DNA from: Nitrosomonas ureae
GTDB lineage: Bacteria; Pseudomonadota; Gammaproteobacteria; Burkholderiales; Nitrosomonadaceae
DNA length: 64,000 nt
Direction of reading: 5' to 3'
Assembly (NCBI RefSeq): GCF_900108305.1
Contig: NZ_FNUX01000009.1
Location: 47,190-111,189 of the forward strand
A program made the position numbers and the translations under genes. A model generated the notes under the pieces. That model saw nothing but the letters and a program-made list of their open reading frames with translations, did no database searches and had not been told where the DNA came from. Below are positions 1 through 7,721 of this stretch, piece after piece (position 1 is the first letter of the stretch; each line of letters begins with the position of its first letter).

Positions 1-36
1 TTCTTGTCTTTCTTGTCTTTCTTGTCTTTCTTGTCT
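1..36. repeat. 9-bp tandem repeat (four copies visible) coding KDK
   Basis: TTCTTGTCT is repeated four times without change and may continue beyond the left edge. On the minus strand it codes repeated Lys-Asp-Lys in the tail of the helix-hairpin-helix protein. The unit is a multiple of three, so copy number changes would keep the frame. Confidence 0.85.
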
Positions 37-392
37 TTCAGCTTCTGCTTGCCGTCATCACTACGTTTCTTTTTTTCGCCCTCATCATCGGTCTTGCCTG
101 GTTCAGGCTGACTCGTAATCGGATTTGTCACCGTTATCTTGCCTGGAGCTTTTTTGGCCTTTGCCTGCGCAGTTGCGCTAGCCGCCGCTAATGGTTTGAC
201 CGGCTTAGCTTGCAAGCAATCAGCAGCCGATTTTTTTACTGCTTGCGCTCTTACCGCTCCACTGAATCCCGGTATTTTTTGCAACTCTGTTAAGCTAATT
301 GCAGCCAATGCTTCGACTGTTCTGATTTTATGCTCAGATAAAATCTTGATCGTGACAGGACCAATTCCAGCTACATCCGTTAGCTTAACCAT
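1..392 (-). CDS. Helix-hairpin-helix protein with KDK-rich tail (3' end outside window)
   Basis: The frame opens at an ATG at 392 behind a good AAAGGAG and runs off the left edge, so the gene is partial. The protein begins MVKLTDVAGIGPVTIKILSE. Residues about 5-50 have the pattern of a helix-hairpin-helix fold (V-A-G-I-G-P ... L-Q-K-I-P-G-F), as in non-specific DNA-binding modules and the RNA polymerase alpha C-terminal domain. An Ala/Lys-rich linker follows, then a highly charged tail of KDK triplets coded by a 9-bp tandem repeat at the window edge. A DNA-binding role is inferred from the fold; no specific function can be given. Confidence 0.75.
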   Translation of the reverse strand, partial: MVKLTDVAGIGPVTIKILSEHKIRTVEALAAISLTELQKIPGFSGAVRAQAVKKSAADCLQAKPVKPLAAASATAQAKAKKAPGKITVTNPITSQPEPGKTDDEGEKKKRSDDGKQKLKDKKDKKDKKDK

Positions 393-506
393 GACCAGGC
401 TCCTTTGGTTTGAAATTCTCATTATAACTGTCTGTTGATTAAATACAATGCGCTTTGGATCAGATTTGCTTTTGATAAAAAATAATCGCGGGATTTATTT
501 TCTACA

Positions 507-866
507 TTATGTTTTTTTCTTCAGCAGATCCTTAAGATTGGCAAAAGGGCTATGCGTAGCGGCTTCTTCTGCTTGTCTGCCGTCATCACGGCCCATCGAA
601 TCCTTCAACTTGGAATGTTCATGCTCATGGCAATAAGTGCAAAGCAATTCCCAGTTACTGCCATCGGGAGGGTTATCATCGTGATTGCTGTTCTTGTGAT
701 GAACCTCCAGTAATTGTAAATTCTTATGATCGAAGGTACGCGCGCAACGGCCGCAAACCCAGGGAAACAGTTTGAGCGCCTGCGCGCGATAGCCTTGCGC
801 ACGTTTCTCCGCATTCCGTCGCGCTTCCAGAACTATTTTATCCAGCTTGCCAGCATCTTTCGCCAT
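507..866 (-). CDS. HNH endonuclease, YajD-like
   Basis: A 119-aa protein, the usual size of the YajD family. It has a zinc pair C-G-R-C near residue 40, the HNH core LLEVHHKNSNHDDNPPDGSN, a second pair C-T-Y-C, and a C-H-E-H-E-H segment. The family is predicted to cleave or nick DNA; the substrate is unknown. The N-terminus is basic. The start ATG at 866 shares one base with the TAA of a small remnant ORF upstream (866-1039), so any former promoter arrangement has been disturbed. Function is known only from the family. Confidence 0.85.
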   Translation of the reverse strand: MAKDAGKLDKIVLEARRNAEKRAQGYRAQALKLFPWVCGRCARTFDHKNLQLLEVHHKNSNHDDNPPDGSNWELLCTYCHEHEHSKLKDSMGRDDGRQAEEAATHSPFANLKDLLKKKT

Positions 867-1039
867 TAATCGAGCTCCCTAAAAACAACACCAATCAAAT
901 GAGAAGTTTTTGAATAACGCCATTGTTTACTCCAAACGCCAAGGAAAAGAATGCGAAATTGAGTCATTGGCGCTATCGGATTCAAGCGAAAACCATTATT
1001 ACCATCAAGACTGGATAAATTGATTATCGTTGCCACCAT
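866..1039 (-). pseudogene. Truncated head of a fifth FG-GAP gene
   Basis: On the minus strand an ATG at 1039, behind a GGGGGAGG ribosome site, opens a frame starting MVATIINLSSLDGNNGFRLN. This is the same N-terminus as the four complete FG-GAP genes (MATTIINLSSLDG). After about 20 residues the sequence leaves the family and continues as 37 unrelated codons to a TAA at 866-868. The beta-propeller and RTX parts are gone. It is either a decayed copy or a 57-aa leftover that is still translated. Confidence 0.8.
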
Positions 1040-1304
1040 GTTATTACCTCCCCCACCATGAAATTAATGGCTTGCCGAATCCTGATGGCATTACTTCGCA
1101 ACCATGACCAGTTTCATGATAAACCTGGAAAACCCTGCATGTCTATGCGGAAAATATCCCTAAACCGATTAATGAATGAATAAAATAAGAACAATGCTTC
1201 ATGACTTGAAGAACGATCCAGTCATTTATCCCGGCCAATCCGGCTTTAAAGTCCGGCTATCCGCAGTTCAGCCGGTTATTTTCCGGCTATAGACAGAATC
1301 TTTG

Positions 1305-1371
1305 ATATGGAGAATGCTGTAGCAAACTGCTGCAATGAAATGGTTATTTTTTATAAAAATGAAGTGAAATC
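1305..1371 (+). other. Degenerate copy of the ParD-like/zeta promoter region
   Basis: This stretch aligns by eye with 6528-6592, just upstream of the intact ParD-like antitoxin: TATGGAGAATGCTGTAGCAA here against TATGGAAAATTATGTAGCAA there, and both end in a similar purine-rich site before ATGGC. The palindrome that is perfect at 6541-6557 is imperfect here (1318-1334). The antitoxin gene itself is absent. Together with the FG-GAP head at 866-1039 it marks a decayed copy of the FG-GAP plus TA unit. The rest of 1040-1507 shows no convincing gene; CCGGCT motifs cluster at 1230-1290. Confidence 0.6.
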
Positions 1372-1507
1372 ATGGCGGCATCCGTAAAACATCCCGTCAA
1401 CAGCAACAGCACTGGCAATGGCAACAGAAGTGCCCGCAGGACCGAATGGCGCCCATTACTGATCGGCGCAAGGCCGGATCCCGGAGAACCGGTACGCAAT
1501 CCGGCAG

Positions 1508-1864
1508 TCATCTTTTTTGAACGTACCCATGGATTTTGGCGGTTACTTGTGCAAATGCGGCGGCAGGCAGCGCAAGCAGGCCGAACAGAATCATTCCCAG
1601 CGGCAGCAATCCAAAGCCGGAACCGGACAGCAGCAGCATGCCGGCTTGCCCGAACATGATCGCATATCCCCAGCGCCACGGTTTCTCGGGAAACCGGTAT
1701 CCGAGCCAGCCCGCCAGCAGAATTGCAAGCGGATAAGTCGCGGACCAATAGAATGGATCATCCCAGGCTTCGTTTTTATTGCTTATGGCCGCCGTTACCT
1801 GCCATAAGATGGCGCCCCCGATGATTGCAAGTGTATAAGGAATTTTTACGGCTCTATCGTTCAT
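1508..1864 (-). CDS. Small four-helix membrane protein, function unknown
   Basis: A 118-aa, very hydrophobic protein. Four membrane segments can be seen, at about residues 9-27, 39-57, 65-80 and 83-107, with short loops containing acidic or basic residues (NKNEAWDD after the first). I do not recognise the family. The ribosome site is weak. The long overlapping frames on both strands here lack such protein-like composition and are treated as shadows. It stands alone between the FG-GAP remnant and FG-GAP gene A. Confidence 0.6.
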   Translation of the reverse strand: MNDRAVKIPYTLAIIGGAILWQVTAAISNKNEAWDDPFYWSATYPLAILLAGWLGYRFPEKPWRWGYAIMFGQAGMLLLSGSGFGLLPLGMILFGLLALPAAAFAQVTAKIHGYVQKR

Positions 1865-2000
1865 GGCGGATTAATCCGGAAAGAAACAGATTATGAACGG
1901 TAATAATCAATGCGTATTGAGGTAAAAACACCGCCGCATTCCGGTACGATTGGAATTAACCAATCCAGTGCCTCCACTGAGCTGCTCAAAGTCTCCCTGA

Positions 2001-2035
2001 GGAAGCTCGCCTGTTAAAAAGACAAGCGAGCTTCC
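2001..2035. repeat. 14-bp hairpin replacing the 3' end of FG-GAP gene A
   Basis: GGAAGCTCGCCTGT and ACAAGCGAGCTTCC form a 14-bp stem with one mismatch around a 7-nt A-rich loop. It looks like an intergenic hairpin but lies inside the terminal codons of gene A. There is no T-run on either side, so terminator activity is uncertain. Confidence 0.7.
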
Positions 2036-3156
2036 GGCCGCTATCAAGTCCAACGACGCTGTCATTGTGATTACCATCCACGGTCAACGTATTGCTGGTA
2101 GTCGACAGGTTGAGCACGTCCAATGCGGTCAAAGTCAATATATTTTGCCCTTGGCCAAGCATATCGACGGCTTCGATGTCGCTGATCCTGCCACGCTCGC
2201 TGGTCAGATTCAGATCCAGGTGGCTGCGGTCCAGTTTCAACGTGTCGGTGCCTGCACCGCCATCGGCAAGCTGAAAATCAACATCGCGGATTTCGATCGT
2301 GTCATCACCGGCCCCGCCATGAAACACATCCGCGCCGCCGCGGCCGATCAGCGTATCGTCGCCATCACCGGCCACGATACGGTCGACCGCTGCGCTGCCC
2401 TTGAGTTTATCTGCCCCAGCTGTACCCAAGGCAGTTACCTGACCGTTGAAGTTGCCGTCGAATACCACGTAGCTGGAGCCGGGAACATTGCCGTTCGGAC
2501 TAGCTATAGCTATAACTGCACCGACCAGAAAATCAGCAAAACCGTCGCCGTTAACGTCTCCGGCACTACTGACCGATCTGCCCGATAGACTATATGCCGT
2601 CCCATCCAAGCGGAAACCATCATTGCTGTCGAGGTTGGATAAGTCCAGCGCGGCATTAAAACCAGAGGCCTTGCCAAACACCACGTAACTGGAGCCGGAG
2701 AAAGCACCATTCGGATCAGTTTGTGGAGCGCCAACTATTAAATCATCAAAACCATCGCCGTTGACGTCTCCGGCACTGCTGACCGATAAACCCGAAAAAT
2801 CACCTTCCGCCACCCCATCCAGACGAAAACCGTTGCTGCCATCAAGACTGGACAGATCCATCGTGGTAGCAAACCCGGCAGCTTTGCCAAACACCACGAA
2901 GCTGGATCCGGAAATTTCACCATTCAGACTAGCAAAAGGGGCACCGACAATCACATCATCAAACCCGTCACCGTTGATATCCCCTGCACCGCTGACTGAC
3001 CAGCCCAATAGATCATATGCGGCTACCCCATCCACAGAGAAACCGCTGTTGCCATCGAGGCTGGATAAATTCATCGCCGCACTGAATCCAGAAGCTTTGC
3101 CAAACACCACATAACTGGAACCAGAGTAAGGGCCATTCGAGTCAGCACCAGTGGCA

Positions 3157-3263
3157 CTGACAATCACATCATCAAACCCATCACCGTTGATATTAATATA
3201 ACCGGTTGAAATTCCTAATATTTTTTCTGACAATCACATCATCAAACCCATCACCGTTGATAT
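3157..3263. repeat. 37-bp direct repeat around 33 bp of foreign sequence
   Basis: Positions 3157-3193 and 3227-3263 are identical (beginning CTGACAATCACATCATCAAA), separated by 33 AT-rich bases that do not match FG-GAP sequence. The offset is 70 bp, not a multiple of three, and is the sole cause of the frameshift in gene A. Confidence 0.9.
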
Positions 3264-3411
3264 CCCCTGCACCGCTGACTGACCAGCCCAATAGATCATA
3301 TGCGGCCACCCCATCCACAGAGAAACCATTACTACCATCGAGACTGGATAAATTAATTATTGTTGTTGCCATGATCAGAACTCCTTCAAAAAGATTTATC
3401 AAAAAACCTGC

Positions 3412-3455
3412 TTGAATGAAGTATCTACTTTTCTGTTATTTTTCCAAAATAACAG
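3412..3455 (-). promoter_or_regulatory. Upstream cassette of FG-GAP gene A: one 17-bp unit plus 23-bp palindrome
   Basis: The 17-bp unit TTGAATGAAGTATCTAC occurs once at 3412-3428. The palindrome at 3433-3455 has perfect 10-bp arms CTGTTATTTT and AAAATAACAG around TCC. The same pair precedes genes B, C and D. On the gene strand TTGATT lies just before the palindrome and could be a -35 element, which would put the palindrome over the core promoter. Operator or 5'-leader hairpin are the two readings. Confidence 0.65.
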
Positions 3456-3594
3456 AATCAATATTACGCCGGAAAAACTGGATTGACAATCGGGCACAGC
3501 AAAAAATCCAAGCGTTGAATCCCAAAGATTTCTCCTGCGTTAGCAGTGATAAATATGAGTTTTTAACAATGCTTTTCCATGATGGACGACGACT

Positions 3595-3981
3595 TTACGT
3601 TCCATCCAACAACCTGAGTTTTAACGGCAATAACCGCATTCTGGCACGATTGGAATCAATGGTCAGCAAAGCACCTTCTTCCAGTTCAGAGGCCATTTGC
3701 CCCAAAGCGGCGATGACTCGCAATCCAATAACATCCGGACTGACATCATCCGCCCTGATTTGAACCACGCTGGGTTTTTCGCCGTGCGTGGCGGCAAGAA
3801 TAGCACTGAAGTCTAAATCATGCGTGAGGACTACATAACCATTTACCTTAGCGTAGGTCATAATTTCAGTGTCCGGTGCGTTCTTCGCACCGAGTGTTGA
3901 CCAATGGGTTGCCTTAATGCCCGCATTCTCTAACAAACCAATCCAGCGTGGAGACAAGTTCATATCAACAAGCAGTTTCAT
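3595..3981 (-). CDS. DUF5615 PIN-like toxin
   Basis: A 128-aa protein starting MKLLVDMNLSPRWIGLLENA. The early acidic D6 and the VVLTHDLDFSAILA block match the PIN-like fold of DUF5615 proteins, predicted ribonucleases. It overlaps the upstream DUF433 gene by four bases (ATGA), the classic arrangement for this toxin-antitoxin pair. It lies just upstream of FG-GAP gene A, in the same direction. Toxin activity is inferred from the pairing and was not tested. Confidence 0.85.
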   Translation of the reverse strand: MKLLVDMNLSPRWIGLLENAGIKATHWSTLGAKNAPDTEIMTYAKVNGYVVLTHDLDFSAILAATHGEKPSVVQIRADDVSPDVIGLRVIAALGQMASELEEGALLTIDSNRARMRLLPLKLRLLDGT

Positions 3982-4208
3982 AAGGAAGCCAATATGACCT
4001 CTCGCTCCTCAGCTCTCCATGCAGCATACCGAAGTGCCTGCATAACATCTTCATACTCAAGGTAGGGATAGTCGGCAAGAATTGCATCCACGCTGTAGCC
4101 TGCGCCGATTTGTCCCACGATCATGCCGACTGTAACACGCATTCCACGAACACATGCTTTTCCTCCCATCACATCGGGGTTTTGGGTGATGCGATTCAAT
4201 TTTTCCAT
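3978..4208 (-). CDS. DUF433 antitoxin
   Basis: A 76-aa DUF433 protein. It has the signature I-T-x-N-P-D-V-x-G-G-K-x-x-V-R-G near the start and a C-terminal winged-helix-like part (YPYLEYEDVMQALRYAAWRA). DUF433 proteins are the usual partner and likely repressor of DUF5615 PIN-like toxins, and the two genes overlap here. Regulation is probably by autorepression; I saw no clear operator in the 160 bp upstream. Confidence 0.85.
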   Translation of the reverse strand: MEKLNRITQNPDVMGGKACVRGMRVTVGMIVGQIGAGYSVDAILADYPYLEYEDVMQALRYAAWRAEEREVILASL

Positions 4209-4319
4209 GGTCTATTCCTCAACGAAACTCGATCGTCATCGTAGTGAATTAACAGTATAGTTTCAAGAACTAATTTTCTGTCTGATGCAGCGGTTAGTGC
4301 CACTTCGAACATCTTAAGA

Positions 4320-4360
4320 GATTCAACAATCCAGCTCTCTCACTGCGTCCGAAATGACAG
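4320..4360. repeat. Dispersed palindromic element, partial copy behind gene B
   Basis: The stretch ends in GTCCGAAATGACAG and begins GATTCAACAATCCAG, resembling the right half of the fuller elements at 8528-8592 and 14466-14527. All three sit directly downstream of an FG-GAP stop codon (B, C, D). Confidence 0.5.
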
Positions 4361-4374
4361 CTATTCACAAATCC

Positions 4375-6372
4375 TTACGCAAAATCCGTTGCCACTTGCA
4401 CACCCACCAGCAGCACCGCTTCACCATTGGTGAACGTGTGGTAACCATCCGCAATGCCGCCATCGCTCCAGCCACTATCGAGTCCAACGACGTTGTCATT
4501 GTGATTACCATCCACGGTCAACATATTGCTTGTAGTCGACAGGTTAAGTACGTCCAATGCGGTCAAAGTCAGCGTATTGTGCCCATTACCCTTCATATCG
4601 ACAGCTTCAATGTCGCTGATCCTGCCACGTTCCATAGTCAAATCCAGATCCAGGTGGCTGCGGTCCAGCTTCAATGTGTCGATTCCTGCACCGCCATCGG
4701 CAAGCTGAAAATCAACATCGCGGATTTCGATCGTGTCATCACCGGCCCCACCATGAAACACATCCGCGCCGCCGCGGCCGATCAGCGTATCGTCGCCGTC
4801 ACCCGCCACCATGCGGTCGACCGCCTTGCTGCCTTTGAGTTTATCCGCGCCAGAGGTTCCCAAAGCGGTCACCGCACCGGTAAAGTCACCGCCAAACACA
4901 ACATAACTAGAACCGGTTAAGCCGTTGCTCGAGTTAGCATTAGGAGCACCGATCATCACATCAGAAAAACCATCGCCATTGACGTCCCCCGCGCTACTGA
5001 CTGAATTGCCCGAAAAATCAAACGTCGCCACTCCATCCAGACGAAAACCGCTATTGCTATCGAGGCTGGACAAATCCAGCGTGGCAGCAAAACCGGCAGC
5101 CTTGCCAAACACCACGTAACTGGAGCCGGCGGCGTAGGCGTTGCTCGAGCCGCCAGGGGCACCAATAATCACATCAGCAAAACCATCGCCATTGACGTCT
5201 CCAGCACCGCTAACCGAAAAACCCGAATTATTATTTACCGCCTCTCCATCCACGCGAAAACCGTTGCTGCCATTAAGACTGGATAAATCAATTGTGGCGT
5301 CAAAACCGGCAGCCTTGCCAAACACCACGTAGCTGGAGCCGGAAAAATCGCCATCCGGGCTAGCAAAGGGGGCACTGACAATCAAATCATGAAAACCGTC
5401 GCCGTTGACATCTCCTGCATTGCTAACAGAAACGCCAGAAGCATCATACGCTGCCACCCCATCCAAGCGAAAACCGTTGCTGCCATTGAGACTGGATACG
5501 TCTAGCGTAGCAGCAAAACCGGCAGCCTTGCCAAACACCACATAACTGGAGCCGGATCCAGGGCCGTTCGGATCAGCTTGTACTGCACCAACAAACACAT
5601 CAGCAAAACCGTCACCGTTAACATCCCCTGCACTGCTAATCGAAGCACCTAGAAAATCACCTGCTACCCCATCCACGCGGAAGCCGTTGCTGCCATCAAG
5701 ACTGGATAAATCCATCGCGGCACCAAAGCCCGCAGCCTTGCCAAACACCACATAACTGGAGCCGGAAAAATCGCCATTCGGAAAATCACCATTCTGGCTA
5801 GCAAAGGGAGCGCTGACAATCAAATCATCAAAACCATCGCCATTCACGTCTCCTGCATTGCTGACCGAATTGCCCGAAAGATCAAATGCCACTCCATCAA
5901 GGCGAAAACCGTTATTACCATCAAGACTGGATACATCCATTGTGGCAGCAAAACCGGAAGCCTTGCCAAACACCACGTAACTGGATCCAGAGATAGGGCC
6001 ATTCGGGAAAGCATGGGGAGCACCAACAATCACATCATCAAATCCATCGCCGTTGACGTCTCCTGCGTTACTTAAAGCTAAACCCGTAATCCCGTAATCC
6101 GAGCTATTCAGGTGGAAACCGTTATCGCCATCAAGGGTGGATAAATCTAGTGCGGCAGCAAAACCGGAAGCCTTACCAAACACTACGTAACTGGAGCCAC
6201 CGGAGCTACCTCCACCGCCGTAAGAACTGACAATCACGTCAGCATAACCATCGCCGTTAACGTCACCCGCATTGCTGACCACTTTGCCCGAAAAATCAAA
6301 TTCCGCGGCCCCATCCAAGCGGAAACCGTTATTGCCATCAAGACTGGATAAATTAATTATTGTTGTTGCCAT
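4375..6372 (-). CDS. FG-GAP/RTX protein B: intact seven-bladed beta-propeller
   Basis: 665 aa from the ATG at 6372, chosen over an upstream in-frame TTG because AAGGAG lies nine bases before it. There is no signal peptide. Seven repeats of about 65-70 residues each carry SLDGxNGFRxDG, a calcium loop D-V-N-G-D-G-F-x-D, and G-S-S-Y-V-V-F-G-K. This predicts one complete seven-bladed integrin-alpha-like propeller. Residues about 490-560 hold RTX-like glycine/aspartate motifs (GDGDDTLIGRGGADVFHGGA). The last about 100 residues are conserved in C and, more loosely, D, and end VATDFA, as expected for a type I secretion signal. The secretion system is not in this window. Likely an extracellular adhesin or calcium-dependent binding protein, by inference. 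Confidence 0.9.
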   Translation of the reverse strand: MATTIINLSSLDGNNGFRLDGAAEFDFSGKVVSNAGDVNGDGYADVIVSSYGGGGSSGGSSYVVFGKASGFAAALDLSTLDGDNGFHLNSSDYGITGLALSNAGDVNGDGFDDVIVGAPHAFPNGPISGSSYVVFGKASGFAATMDVSSLDGNNGFRLDGVAFDLSGNSVSNAGDVNGDGFDDLIVSAPFASQNGDFPNGDFSGSSYVVFGKAAGFGAAMDLSSLDGSNGFRVDGVAGDFLGASISSAGDVNGDGFADVFVGAVQADPNGPGSGSSYVVFGKAAGFAATLDVSSLNGSNGFRLDGVAAYDASGVSVSNAGDVNGDGFHDLIVSAPFASPDGDFSGSSYVVFGKAAGFDATIDLSSLNGSNGFRVDGEAVNNNSGFSVSGAGDVNGDGFADVIIGAPGGSSNAYAAGSSYVVFGKAAGFAATLDLSSLDSNSGFRLDGVATFDFSGNSVSSAGDVNGDGFSDVMIGAPNANSSNGLTGSSYVVFGGDFTGAVTALGTSGADKLKGSKAVDRMVAGDGDDTLIGRGGADVFHGGAGDDTIEIRDVDFQLADGGAGIDTLKLDRSHLDLDLTMERGRISDIEAVDMKGNGHNTLTLTALDVLNLSTTSNMLTVDGNHNDNVVGLDSGWSDGGIADGYHTFTNGEAVLLVGVQVATDFA

Positions 6373-6413
6373 GATCAAGCACTCCTTCAAAAAATATTTA
6401 TCAAAAAACTTAC

Positions 6414-6457
6414 TTGAATGAAGTATCTACTTTTCTGTTATTTTTACAAAATAACAG
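6414..6457 (-). promoter_or_regulatory. Upstream cassette of FG-GAP gene B
   Basis: One 17-bp unit at 6414-6430 and the palindrome at 6435-6457, with perfect 10-bp arms; the spacer is TAC instead of TCC. The arms are unchanged while the spacer varies, which supports selection on the palindrome itself. Confidence 0.65.
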
Positions 6458-6540
6458 AATCAATATTACGTCGGAAAAATCCTGCTGACAATCGGGTAGT
6501 TTTAGTCTTGATAAAAACGAATCAAAGCTATGGAAAATTA

Positions 6541-6557
6541 TGTAGCAAATTGCTACA
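6541..6557. promoter_or_regulatory. Probable operator of the ParD-like/zeta module
   Basis: TGTAGCAAATTGCTACA is a perfect inverted repeat (8-bp arms around one base) 35 bases before the antitoxin ATG. Type II antitoxins commonly bind such palindromes to repress their own operon. A degenerate copy is at 1318-1334. Confidence 0.6.
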
Positions 6558-6592
6558 ATCAAATTTTTACCACTGATAAATGAGGTAATACC

Positions 6593-7009
6593 ATGGCAAA
6601 GTCAGCTTCCCCGATTCGTTTGCAGGAAAATTTGATGCAGGCTGCGGCATTGACCGGTGAGCGGTTTCATCGCAGCACCGCCGAGCAGATTGAATACTGG
6701 GCGGAAATGGGACGTAACGTATGCACGATGTTGGACCCGGATGACCTGTTGTCGATTTCGGCGGGCCTGGCAACAATCACGATTGAGCCCACTCTTGGTG
6801 GATCGATTGATCCTGATGCAGTATTTCAGTCACTTGAAACTGAACGCGCGAATGCGATGCTGCCGCAAACGGTGACAAGCAGCCCGATAAAATATCAAAT
6901 CTCATTAACGCACCCTGGTTATCTGGAGCAAATCAGCCCGGATGGAACAATAAAAACCGGAAAATTCCAGCAAGGTGAATTCATTGAAATGAGTGAAGCA
7001 GTACTTTGA
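6593..7009 (+). CDS. ParD-like antitoxin
   Basis: 138 aa, starting MAKSASPIRLQENLMQAAAL behind GAGGT. The N-terminal part resembles the ParD-like antitoxin family: a ribbon-helix-helix region with HRSTAEQIEYWAEMGR. The C-terminal half (HPGYLEQISPDGTIKTGKFQ) is typical of these longer antitoxins and presumably contacts the toxin. It overlaps the zeta-type toxin by four bases, so the two are translationally coupled. The operator palindrome 35 bases upstream fits autoregulation. It is divergent from FG-GAP gene B. Confidence 0.8.
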   Translation: MAKSASPIRLQENLMQAAALTGERFHRSTAEQIEYWAEMGRNVCTMLDPDDLLSISAGLATITIEPTLGGSIDPDAVFQSLETERANAMLPQTVTSSPIKYQISLTHPGYLEQISPDGTIKTGKFQQGEFIEMSEAVL

Positions 7010-7614
7010 ATGCAAAAAAGCAACTTTGGGTGCTGGCAGGCGGAAATGGTGCCGGCAAAAGCACCTTTTACCGCACGCAATTGGCGCCCAGAGGCATGCC
7101 GTTTGTAAATGCCGATATCGTGGCAAAACTGCTGTATCCCCATGCACCGGAAGCCCACAGCTATGATGCGGCAAAACTGGCGGAACAAATGCGATTGCAA
7201 TTATTGCGGGAAGGAAGGAGCTTTTGTTTTGAGACCGTATTCTCGCATCCTTCAAAAATCGATTTTATCGCACAAGCAAAAACACTGGGTTATGAAATCA
7301 TTCTGGTGTTTATTCACCTGAGCGACGTTGCGCTCAATCAAGCACGCATAGCGCAGCGTGTCAGCAAAGGCGGACATCATGTTGCGGATGAAAAAGTGAT
7401 GAGCCGGATTCCCAGGGTATTAAAGCTTATCAAGCAAACGCTGCCGCTCTGCGACCGGGTTTATGTTCTGAATAATTCGAGCGCTGATAATCCGTTTCAG
7501 CAAGTTGCTGCAATCCGTGGCAACCTCATTAATTTTCAACACCATACAATGCCAGACTGGGCGATGGAATTACTGGCGGATTATTTGATGGGAAAAACCG
7601 GCCCTGATGGATGA
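7006..7614 (+). CDS. Zeta-type toxin, P-loop kinase
   Basis: 202 aa from a TTG start at 7006 that overlaps the antitoxin stop (TTGA); the ATG at 7010 is in another frame. Walker A motif GGNGAGKST at residues 12-20, then NADIVAKLLYP, FCFETVFSHPSK and an Arg-rich region (NQARIAQRVSKGGHHVADEK), all typical of the zeta toxin family. Family members phosphorylate UDP-N-acetylglucosamine or related metabolites and block wall synthesis; the target here is unknown. A second, truncated copy of its 3' end is at 10797-10985, showing that this module has been duplicated with the FG-GAP genes. Confidence 0.85.
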   Translation: MNAKKQLWVLAGGNGAGKSTFYRTQLAPRGMPFVNADIVAKLLYPHAPEAHSYDAAKLAEQMRLQLLREGRSFCFETVFSHPSKIDFIAQAKTLGYEIILVFIHLSDVALNQARIAQRVSKGGHHVADEKVMSRIPRVLKLIKQTLPLCDRVYVLNNSSADNPFQQVAAIRGNLINFQHHTMPDWAMELLADYLMGKTGPDG

Positions 7615-7650
7615 ATAACCAAGCAACTGAGTCTATGCATGTAATTGTTC

Positions 7651-7710
7651 AAGCCGGTATTTTCAAAATGACAACGTAAATACCACACTGGAAAAATTCT
7701 GCTGACAGCC
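7651..7710. other. Decayed FG-GAP upstream region behind the zeta gene
   Basis: TTTTCAAAATGACAACGTAA and CTGGAAAAATTCTGCTGACA here resemble the palindrome-to-CTGACA stretch upstream of FG-GAP genes (compare 6446-6490). One palindrome arm is lost. It suggests that another FG-GAP head once lay between the zeta gene and VapBC. Confidence 0.45.
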
Positions 7711-7721
7711 TGGTTAAAACC

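Larger units (their letters stand above)
1986..3372 (-). pseudogene. FG-GAP/RTX protein A: frameshifted, four blades, lost C-terminus
   Basis: The start is the ATG at 3372 (MATTIINLSSLDGSNGFSVDG) behind GGAG. The first blade reads up to DINGDGFDDVIV at about 3232, then the frame is lost. It resumes in another frame at 3233 and runs to 1986. Removing 70 bp restores perfect FG-GAP coding. Only four blades remain against seven in B and D. An RTX-like segment follows (GDGDDTLIGRGGADVFHGGA), but after GLDSG the conserved tail is replaced by 16 residues coded by a hairpin at 2001-2035. The family consists of calcium-binding beta-propellers with an integrin-like fold. Without the conserved C-terminus, type I secretion would probably fail even if the frame were repaired. 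Confidence 0.85.

Noticed and set aside
1344..1748. 134-aa minus-strand frame and several plus-strand frames
   Set aside because: They overlap the four-helix membrane protein at 1508-1864, whose composition is far more convincing.
3416..3763. Plus-strand frame starting MKYLLFCYFSKITESILRRK, with the same start at 10701
   Set aside because: It is the opposite strand of the conserved FG-GAP upstream cassette. The likeness comes from the conserved palindrome, the frames diverge directly after it, and no ribosome site is seen.
2067..5332. Many plus-strand open frames over the FG-GAP genes (also at 8481-9356)
   Set aside because: Antisense shadows of the repetitive FG-GAP/RTX coding sequence; the minus-strand proteins have clear family motifs.
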